NCBI GenBank assembly: GCA_014529385.2
Contig: CM043963.1
Span: 4,653,001 to 4,717,000, forward strand
From: Adiantum capillus-veneris
Lineage: Eukaryota; Streptophyta; Polypodiopsida; Polypodiales; Pteridaceae
Length of the DNA stretch: 64,000 nt
Direction: 5' to 3'
Made by a program: the position numbers and the translations under genes. Positions within the stretch are counted from its first letter, which is position 1; every line of letters starts with the position of its first letter. This document shows, piece after piece, positions 56,899 to 64,000 of this stretch. The notes under the pieces are model-generated. The model was not told the DNA's origin. It made no database searches and was given only the letters and a program-made list of their open reading frames with translations.

Positions 56899-59800
56899 AT
56901 GGCTCAATCTACGGAGAAAGAGATTTTTGGTGCGTTTACATCCGAAGACAAATTGGATGGTACCAACTATTCTCTTTGGTCTTTTATGGCCAAAAATGTT
57001 TTGGTTGGTAAAGGATTGTGGGATTATGTATCTGGAGATGAAGTTCGTCCAGGTAGCATTGCACCTGCCATGCCTGGTCGTGGTGCAGCTGTTGGTGCAG
57101 GACCCTCACAAGTCACTCCAGAGCAAAAGAGATGGGATACTAAAGATGCACAGGCTATGGATGTGATTGCCTTAACCATAAAGAGGACAATCACACCACA
57201 TATCAGATCTTGTAGAACTTCTGAGGATGCTTGGAACACTCTGCAAGCTATGTTTGGAGGAAGAAACGCTGCCATAATAGAGTTTTTGAAGAAACAACTT
57301 GACAAAATACAGATGGACGAAGGTGACGATATTGTCGAGCATCCTACAAAAATCAGGGATCTTAAAGAGCAATTGCTTAGCATTGATGAAGTGATTCCAG
57401 AGAAGGACTTGGTTTCCAAAACACTCAATTCACTACCACCATCTTATTTGACTTTTCAGACTTCTTTGACTCTGACTTTGCGAGCTAATCCTGACCCTCT
57501 TCATTTTGAAGAGTTAGTGGCTTTGCTATTGCAGGAGGATCAATCACGTAAGAACAAGTCTTTACAGGTGGATGGTATGGATCATGCTCTTGTTGTACAG
57601 AACAAAAACAGGGGTAAAGAGAGTGCTCATCACTCCAAGTCTAGTGCAGGACAATCTTCAAAGAAGTCTAAAGGTGATTCCGACAAGTCCAAGAGGAAAG
57701 GTAAATGTCACTACTGCAAGAAACCTGGTCACTACATTAGTGAGTGTAAAAAGCGAATTGCTAAAGAAAAGAAGAAAGAGTCAAGTTTGGTTGTTTCAGC
57801 TTCTGGTGATTCTTCTACAGCTAAAGAAGAGTCTGCAAACTTTGTGCAGGATTCTTATGCTTTTGTAGTATGTTCAGATTTTTCTGCTTACAGTGTTGAC
57901 AAGACACAAATGATTTGGTACTTTGATAGTGGTGCATCCAGGCATATTACTTCAAGGAAGGATTTGTTTTGTTCATTGGATGCAGCTCTAGCAGGAAAGA
58001 AGGTGACATGTGCAAATAATGCTTCTTATCCAATCAAAGGCGTTGGTAAGATTTTGATTACCATTTCAGATGGTTCAGATTTATGCTTGCCAGATGTCTT
58101 ATATGTTCCAGGGATCAAGAAGAATTTGTTGTATGTATCCTCTCTTGCAAAAAATGGTCTTCGGGTCATTTTTGAGGATGACAGATGTATTGTACGAGAT
58201 CGAGAGAATGGTTATTCTCTTATCACTACAGGTACGCTAGAAAATGGACTATTTGTGCTAGATCGTTTTGAAAAGCAGATTCAGGTATGTATTGCAGAAA
58301 CAAAGACTCAGGCCATGCAGGATGCTGAGTTATGGCATGCTAGATTTGGGCATGTTAGTTATGGCAGTTTGATGACTTTACAACGTCATAATATGGTGCA
58401 TGATTTGTCTTTATTGGAGATGCCACCAAGACATGTATGTGAAGGTTGCGTTCTTGGAAAGATGCACAGATTTGCATTTTCGCAGGATGGTTCAGTTAGA
58501 GCGACACGAAAGTTGCAGCTTGTACACAGTGATGTATGTGGTCCTATGAGGACGCCATCTTTGGGAAACAGCCTTTATTTTGTGACCTTCATTGATGACT
58601 TTTCCAGGTTTTGTTGGGTGTATCCACTCAAAGCAAAGTCAGATGTGTTTGCAGTTTTTCAACATTATGTCGCCATGGTTGAAAATGAAACAGGTTGCAA
58701 AGTACAGACTCTTCGTACCGATCGAGGAGGTGAATACATGTCAGGTGCATTTAAGGATTTTTTGGGAAAGAAAGGCATTAAACACCAATGCACTATGCCA
58801 TACACACCACAACAGAATGGTGTTGCAGAAAGGAAGAACGGGTCTTTAATGGAGACGGCTAGATGTATGCTCAAGGCTAAGAGTTTGCCTCATAAGCTAT
58901 GGATGGAGGCAGTTGCTTGTGCAGCACATGTTTTGAACACGTGTCCTACTCGTGCCTTGAAGACCATTACTGCATATGAAGCTTGGTATGACAAAAAACC
59001 TTCAGTCAGTTATCTTCGTGTTTTTGGTTGTCTTGCTTATGCTCACATCCCTCAGCAGTTACGTGGGAAGCTTGATGATAAGACAGTCAAATGTATATTT
59101 GTGGGGTACAGTAGTGGAAGTAAAGGTTATAGACTTTACAATCCTGCTACAAACAAGATTTTTGAAAGTCGTGATGTAATTTTTGCAGAAACTACTGCTC
59201 AACCTATGGTTGCTTTTGATGTACCTCATATGCAGACACATGATGTATTTGAAGGTTTGCTTCCTTCTTTTGTGGAGAATCAAGAATCACAACAGGTTGA
59301 TAATCTTGATCAATCTTTTGATCAGCATGTGACACCTCATGATGTAGAGGAAATTGTGCGTGAAGAGCAAGAAGTTCTCAGGGAAGAAAGAACCTTGCCT
59401 AAATGGGTTCAGAAAACTTTGCAGGATAGCAAGTTGGATGCACCGTTGCCACGAAAAACACGTGCTGGTACTACTTTGGGCAGAGAGCAAGTAGATTTGG
59501 CTTGCTTTAGCACTCTTTGTGATGCAGATGAGCCCTATTCATTTGATCAAGCTTTAGAGTGTGTTCAGTGGAAAGATGCTATGCAGCAAGAAATTGATTC
59601 TATTCATAAGAATCATACATGGGATCTAGTGGACTTGCCTACAGGTAAAAAGCCTATTGGTACAAAGTGGGTTTTTAAGGTAAAAAGGAAACAAGATGGT
59701 ACTGTTGACAGGTACAAAGCAAGGCTTGTGGCAAAAGGCTATGCGCAACAGAAAGGCATAGATTATGATGAAACCTTTGCTCCTACTTCTCGTGCGTCCA

Positions 59801-61080
59801 CAGTTAGATCACTAGTTGCAATTGCTGCTCATCATGGTTGGAAAGTGCATCAGTTGGATATCAAAACTGCTTTTTTGAATGGTGATTTGCAGGAAGAGGT
59901 TTATGTAAGTCAACCAAGTGGTTTTGTTGTAAAAGGTCAAGAGCAAAAGGTATGTAGATTGCGTAAAGCTTTGTATGGTCTCAAACAGGCTCCAAGAGCA
60001 TGGTATGAGAAGATACATACTTATTTGATTGGCCAGGGATTTCAGAATAGTCCAACAGAAAGTACTTTGTATGTCAAAAAGAGAGATGGAGTTCTCATTA
60101 TGCTAACACTTTATGTGGATGATATGCTTCTTATAGGCAATACTGCAGATGAAATTGAAGCGTTTAAAGATGCTTTGAGAAAAACCTTTGAGATGTCTGA
60201 TCTTGGTTTGCTACATTATTACTTGGGTATTCAGTTTGTGCAATCAGAAGATGGCATATACATGTTGCAGGAAAAATATTTGCATAAAATTTTGGACAAG
60301 TTTGGTATGCAAAATTGTAAGCCAATCTCTACACCCGTAGAAACTGGATCAAAGTTGAGCATGCATGATGCTGGAGAAACTTTTGATGTACATACTTATG
60401 CAGCAGCGGTTGGTTGCTTGATATATTTGGCAGGCAACACTCGTCCAGACATTCAATTTGGGGTTTCACAAGCAAGCAGATTTATGCACAGCCCAGGTAT
60501 GCATCATTGGCAAGTTGTGAAGCGCATACTTCGTTACCTTTCAGGTACCCCTAATCTTGCCATGTTCTTTCCAAGGGGGGATATGTATGGAAAGCACAGT
60601 TCTATGCAGCTTCTTGGTTACAGCGATTCAGATTGGGCTGGTGATTTTGACACACGACATTCCACAAGTGGCAATTGTTTTTTCTTGGGAAATGCATGTA
60701 TATCTTGGCTAAGCAAGAAGCAACCCACAGTGGCTACATCAACTTGTGAAGCTGAGTATAGGGCAGCTTTCACAGCAACATTTGATTGTGTATGGATACG
60801 CAGGTTATTGGCAGATCTTTGTGAGTGTCAACAGGCACCCACTACCATTTTCACTGACAGTCAGAGCGCTATTGCAGTTGCAAGGAATCCAGTATTTCAT
60901 GCAAGAACAAAGCACATAGAGGTTCACTACCACTATGTCAGGGAAAGGCTACATGCAGGGGAGATCACACTAACTTACTGTCCTACACAGGATAACATTG
61001 CAGATCTATTTACGAAGGCGTTATCACAAGAAAAGTTTGAAGCTTTCCGAAAAGCTTTGGGCTTACTCTCATACACATGA
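56899..61080 (+). CDS. Copia-2 Gag-Pol polyprotein, 1393 residues
   Basis: Uninterrupted frame from ATG 56899 (first in-frame ATG; GTG codons precede it) to TGA 61080. Domains: UBN2-type gag about 1-225; zinc knuckle C270-C273-H278-C283; protease with D343 in F-D-S-G-A; integrase zinc site H480, H485, C514, C517; integrase core D545, D608, E644 (35 residues between the last two); linker about 750-890; RT about 900-1150 with D987 (L-D-I-K-T-A-F-L) and Y-V-D-D at 1072-1075; RNase H with D1245 (S-D-S-D-W-A), E1286 and D1320. Length is typical of plant copia. The product is a polyprotein cleaved by its own protease, forming virus-like particles in which the RNA is copied before integration. A 399-base leader separates it from the LTR. 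No defect seen. Confidence 0.97.
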   Translation: MAQSTEKEIFGAFTSEDKLDGTNYSLWSFMAKNVLVGKGLWDYVSGDEVRPGSIAPAMPGRGAAVGAGPSQVTPEQKRWDTKDAQAMDVIALTIKRTITPHIRSCRTSEDAWNTLQAMFGGRNAAIIEFLKKQLDKIQMDEGDDIVEHPTKIRDLKEQLLSIDEVIPEKDLVSKTLNSLPPSYLTFQTSLTLTLRANPDPLHFEELVALLLQEDQSRKNKSLQVDGMDHALVVQNKNRGKESAHHSKSSAGQSSKKSKGDSDKSKRKGKCHYCKKPGHYISECKKRIAKEKKKESSLVVSASGDSSTAKEESANFVQDSYAFVVCSDFSAYSVDKTQMIWYFDSGASRHITSRKDLFCSLDAALAGKKVTCANNASYPIKGVGKILITISDGSDLCLPDVLYVPGIKKNLLYVSSLAKNGLRVIFEDDRCIVRDRENGYSLITTGTLENGLFVLDRFEKQIQVCIAETKTQAMQDAELWHARFGHVSYGSLMTLQRHNMVHDLSLLEMPPRHVCEGCVLGKMHRFAFSQDGSVRATRKLQLVHSDVCGPMRTPSLGNSLYFVTFIDDFSRFCWVYPLKAKSDVFAVFQHYVAMVENETGCKVQTLRTDRGGEYMSGAFKDFLGKKGIKHQCTMPYTPQQNGVAERKNGSLMETARCMLKAKSLPHKLWMEAVACAAHVLNTCPTRALKTITAYEAWYDKKPSVSYLRVFGCLAYAHIPQQLRGKLDDKTVKCIFVGYSSGSKGYRLYNPATNKIFESRDVIFAETTAQPMVAFDVPHMQTHDVFEGLLPSFVENQESQQVDNLDQSFDQHVTPHDVEEIVREEQEVLREERTLPKWVQKTLQDSKLDAPLPRKTRAGTTLGREQVDLACFSTLCDADEPYSFDQALECVQWKDAMQQEIDSIHKNHTWDLVDLPTGKKPIGTKWVFKVKRKQDGTVDRYKARLVAKGYAQQKGIDYDETFAPTSRASTVRSLVAIAAHHGWKVHQLDIKTAFLNGDLQEEVYVSQPSGFVVKGQEQKVCRLRKALYGLKQAPRAWYEKIHTYLIGQGFQNSPTESTLYVKKRDGVLIMLTLYVDDMLLIGNTADEIEAFKDALRKTFEMSDLGLLHYYLGIQFVQSEDGIYMLQEKYLHKILDKFGMQNCKPISTPVETGSKLSMHDAGETFDVHTYAAAVGCLIYLAGNTRPDIQFGVSQASRFMHSPGMHHWQVVKRILRYLSGTPNLAMFFPRGDMYGKHSSMQLLGYSDSDWAGDFDTRHSTSGNCFFLGNACISWLSKKQPTVATSTCEAEYRAAFTATFDCVWIRRLLADLCECQQAPTTIFTDSQSAIAVARNPVFHARTKHIEVHYHYVRERLHAGEITLTYCPTQDNIADLFTKALSQEKFEAFRKALGLLSYT

Positions 61081-61117
61081 TGATTTGCTACCTTGTACGG
61101 ATTCACACTATCACTAC

Positions 61118-61125
61118 AGGGGGGA
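61118..61125 (+). other. Copia-2 polypurine tract
   Basis: AGGGGGGA, two bases before the 3' LTR, the same layout as Copia-1. Confidence 0.9.
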
Positions 61126-61127
61126 TT

Positions 61128-61404
61128 TGTAGACATGTAGTAGTGTTAGTGTGTATACACGCTTCACCAGGGGCACTTTTATCCCACTGGGTTTTTCCCC
61201 CTGGACATCCGGTGTGAAAGGACACCTTATCTCTTAGGGTTTCATATAAGCTTTGTAGCTCTGAGTTTGTATACACTATTATTCCAATACAGAGAGAGAG
61301 ACTACAGAGATCTCGTACACAAGCTCTGTGTCTTCTCCTTCTCCATCTTCTTCCTACTCTGAGTTGCTGTCTTCCTTCTGTTTCCTGTTTCATCATCTTC
61401 AACA
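61128..61404 (+). repeat. Copia-2 3' LTR (277 bp)
   Basis: TGTAGACATG...CTTCAACA; equal in length to the 5' LTR. Confidence 0.95.
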
Positions 61405-61409
61405 AACAG
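61405..61409. repeat. Target site duplication of Copia-2 (right)
   Basis: AACAG, identical to 56218-56222. Confidence 0.93.
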
Positions 61410-62340
61410 GCCATTGTGGGCAGAGGTATTATTGTGCCAGGGAGGGCCCAATGCATTACTATGCAGGTTCATGGTTGCCTCATGGGATTCTTGAACATTT
61501 ATGTGCCCAATGTGGCAAGTGCACGAGTTGAGTTTTGGTCATATCTTGTAGATTCCTTGACGCATGTAGAGCAATGGTGTGTCGGGTGAGACTTGAACAT
61601 GTTGGAGGACCCCACAGATAGGATTGAGGTAGCCATGCTACTGTGCAGGGGGCTCAGTTGGCAGCATGGGAGTGTTTATGTATGGTCCTAAGGATTTCAG
61701 ATGTTTGGCAGCATGCAAGATTTCTGCGGCCCCTCAAGAACTTGTCTTTCTCTCGCTCTGACCGCAGAGTAGGAGAGAATCTATCTCGAATAGATCGCTT
61801 CTACACCAATGATCACATATGTGACATGGGAGGATCTGTCTGTATTCTGGCAAGGACTACATTTTCGGATCATGCGACAATGATTCTTACCGTGATAGAC
61901 AGACAGAGCAGTGGGAGCACGATGTTGCGCATCCCTGAGAGGATCTTGCTGGATCGAGAGCTCAGAGAGAAGGTGGTGGCACTTTGGACAGAGAGTTTGG
62001 TCACTCAAGGCACCCTTGCTGGTAGAGTGGCCTTGGGACTTCCTGAGCCTAGTTGCTTCTTCCTCCAGGAGTCTATAGCTCGCTTGGCTGCAGTGAGGGA
62101 GGAGAAGAAGCATCTCTGATGAGGCATTGCTTCCTTACAGCGGATGGAGGAGCACCACCCAGATTGTCCTTGGTTAGAGGAGCAGATGCAGCAAGCTCGA
62201 CACGAGTTTATTAGCATTGAGGAGCGGTGCCACGAGTTTTCCTTTCATCGACAGGCATCTCAGTGGACCCAGGTGGGCGATAGAGTTACTTGAGACTATG
62301 GGGCCCCACCATGTGCACACCAGTGTCAGCCAATTGAGGA
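61405..62340 (+). mobile_element. LINE-2 endonuclease, 3' part
   Basis: Continues A-I-V-G-R-G-I-I-V-P-G-R-A-Q, L-N-I-Y-V-P-N and D-L-N-M-L-E-D-P (the Gly of G-D-x-N is a TGA here). After a frameshift near 61640 it reads L-S-R-I-D-R-F-Y and F-S-D-H-A-T (the S-D-H catalytic motif), then the linker to RT. It stops around 62340 before any RT; the third copia LTR begins at 62422. Confidence 0.85.
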
Positions 62341-62421
62341 GACTTGATGGGTTCAGTTGCTTCAGAGCCTGAGGATATACATGCAATTGCTACTGACTTT
62401 ACCGTGATTTTTTGTTAGTTG

Positions 62422-62830
<409 letters not shown>

Positions 62831-62832
62831 AG

Positions 62833-62844
62833 TGGTATCAGAGC
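62833..62844 (+). other. Copia-3 primer binding site
   Basis: TGGTATCAGAGC; initiator-tRNA-Met type. Confidence 0.88.
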
Positions 62845-63585
62845 ACAATTAGGGTTTGCTCGCAAACCTGCAAACGTTGATTTTCAACCAAGGAGGTCAA
62901 CTTTCATGCGAGATTTTGCAATTTGATCGCCAATGGACTCGTCCCCGGACACTAGAGAGCTCCCAGCAAGTGAAATTGACCTAAAATAGGCTGAAATTAG
63001 GTCAACATCAAAAAATTACAGGTTATGAAAGCGAAATACAGGTTTTGAAAATGATGTATTAAGGTGTGGGAACACTTTAGCCAAGTCCCCGCTACCCGAA
63101 GTCATTGAAATTGCCAAAAAACGGGTCCTCAAACAGGTGTTTTCAGCAAATTTCAGATTTACGCAAGTTTTTGCAAGTGTTTTTATGATGCGACTACATT
63201 GGGGAAAGTGCAAATTGATGCAATTTACGCACGTTTGACAAATTTTGGCTATGTATGACCATTTGTGGCTCAATTTCATGCAATTTTGATGCTACAAATT
63301 GGGGCTTTTGCTCTTACGTGCTTCTAAAGGCTATGTATTAGCTTTATGTATGTTCTGTGAGCTAAAAACAACTAAATTTGTTGTTTTCGAGCACAAATTC
63401 GCTTGCTGAAATTTCCTGCGCATAATTTTCAGAAATTGATTTTTGTGCCCAAATCGACCTATTTTGCCCCAAATTGCTCTTGTGACCATTTGGAGCTGTA
63501 GTGCACACCTCTGTGAGGCTATACTCCGGTTTTTGTGCAGTTTGCCCAAAAATTCAACGTATTAGCCCTCTTATTTCGTGCAACT
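62845..63585 (+). other. Copia-3 untranslated leader
   Basis: About 740 bases between the primer site and the gag ATG with no open frame of note. This is long compared with the Copia-1 and Copia-2 leaders (about 280 and 385 bases after their primer sites). Confidence 0.6.
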
Positions 63586-64000
63586 ATGGCCTCATCTTCT
63601 TCGGATGTGAAAAATCTCTTCGAGATTAGGAGGTTCGATGGAACAGGCTTCGACCTTTGGAAAGACAGGATTCAGGGAATCCTATTTCTTAAGGATTGTG
63701 AAGGGGCACTTGAATAGGTAAAGCCACAGAATATGACGGATGAATCATGGGTTAGCCTAAACAGGAAGGTTGTTATATACATTAAAATGGCCATGACTGA
63801 TGAGACAGTCATTGATGTGAAAGGTCTCACAACTGCTTTTGATGTGTGGGAGAAGTTAAAGGGAATGTATGAAAATACAACGCCTGTCAACCAGGTGCAC
63901 TTGATACGAAAACTTGTTGGCATACAACTGGATGAGTCCAAGAGCGCAGCAGAGCACTTGTCGTTGTTCGCAGGTACTTTGTCGCAGTTACAGGAATCAC
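63586..64000 (+). pseudogene. Copia-3 gag (UBN2 type), premature stop, incomplete
   Basis: ATG 63586 opens a gag frame with F-D-G-T-G-F-D-L-W-K near the start. A TAG at codon 44 (63715-63717) interrupts it, and the same frame then continues to the window end with V-W-E-K-L-K-G-M-Y and L-I-R-K-L-V-G, the usual UBN2 pattern. Either the copy is dead or the stop is a recent single-base change. The rest lies outside the window. Confidence 0.8.

Larger units (their letters stand above)
56223..61404 (+). mobile_element. Copia-2, intact young Ty1/copia element
   Basis: 5182 bp with 277-bp LTRs differing at one base by eye, a perfect 5-bp target duplication AACAG (56218-56222 and 61405-61409), an intact primer site, polypurine tract and full-length reading frame. 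It interrupts the endonuclease of LINE-2. All the parts needed for autonomous movement are present by inspection. Confidence 0.97.

Noticed and set aside
57024-60018. Several minus-strand frames of 66-134 codons
   Set aside because: All are antisense to the intact Copia-2 polyprotein.

Overview
This is repeat-dominated nuclear DNA from a land plant with a large genome. The evidence is Ty1/copia elements primed by the initiator-tRNA-Met type site TGGTATCAGAGC, CACTA transposase exons with plant-specific downstream domains, PLS-type PPR repeats, a plant nepenthesin-like aspartic protease relic, spliceosomal GT/AG junctions and long CT/GA microsatellites. The family style (PPR wording, LINE endonuclease wording) makes me suspect a seed-free plant such as a fern, but that is a weak inference. 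No gene in the window looks like an intact, ordinary host gene. The only complete long reading frame is the gag-pol of a young copia element at 56.9-61.1 kb.

Layout. 0-1.9 kb: nothing recognised apart from a TATA-like box. 1.9-9.8 kb: an L1-type LINE on the minus strand, split by an old copia element (Copia-1, 3504-8560, perfect 5-bp target duplication). 10.8-12.0 kb: a decayed PIF/Harbinger transposase. 12.45-13.22 kb: a small Mutator-type terminal-inverted-repeat element with a 9-bp target duplication; it carries a minisatellite and a tRNA-like Pol III unit. 14.4-23.3 kb: decayed PPR sequence on the minus strand, interrupted by about 2.8 kb of unrecognised plus-strand reading frames. 23.3-37.7 kb: a three-level nest, namely a CACTA transposase gene split by an internally deleted Gypsy element (24547-37029), whose 3' LTR is split by a non-coding LTR element (31692-36723). 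38-43.5 kb: unrecognised minus-strand frames, then a decayed copia pol with its 3' LTR. 43.5-45.4 kb: a GC-rich foldback cluster and a 1.3-kb element with TTAA-flanked inverted termini. 47.1-48.4 kb: a decayed aspartic protease gene. 49.6-51.7 kb: an array of six palindromes followed by a histone H3 / CENH3-like pseudogene. 51.7-55.7 kb: a LINE endonuclease piece, a CACTA end with its accessory gene, a 60-bp-arm hairpin and a Gypsy RNase H piece. 56.0-62.3 kb: a second LINE split by the young Copia-2. 62.4-64.0 kb: the 5' end of a third copia element that runs off the window.

How the parts relate. Almost everything is explained by successive transposon insertion into older transposons and into dead host genes. 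The items I would look at first are the H3/CENH3-like relic beside the palindrome array (49.6-51.3 kb), the long near-perfect hairpin (54889-55026), the TTAA element (44107-45427), the tRNA-like unit inside the Mutator-type element, and the intact Copia-2.

Limits. Everything here was read by eye. No alignments, HMM searches or folding runs were done, and exon ends in decayed genes are approximate.
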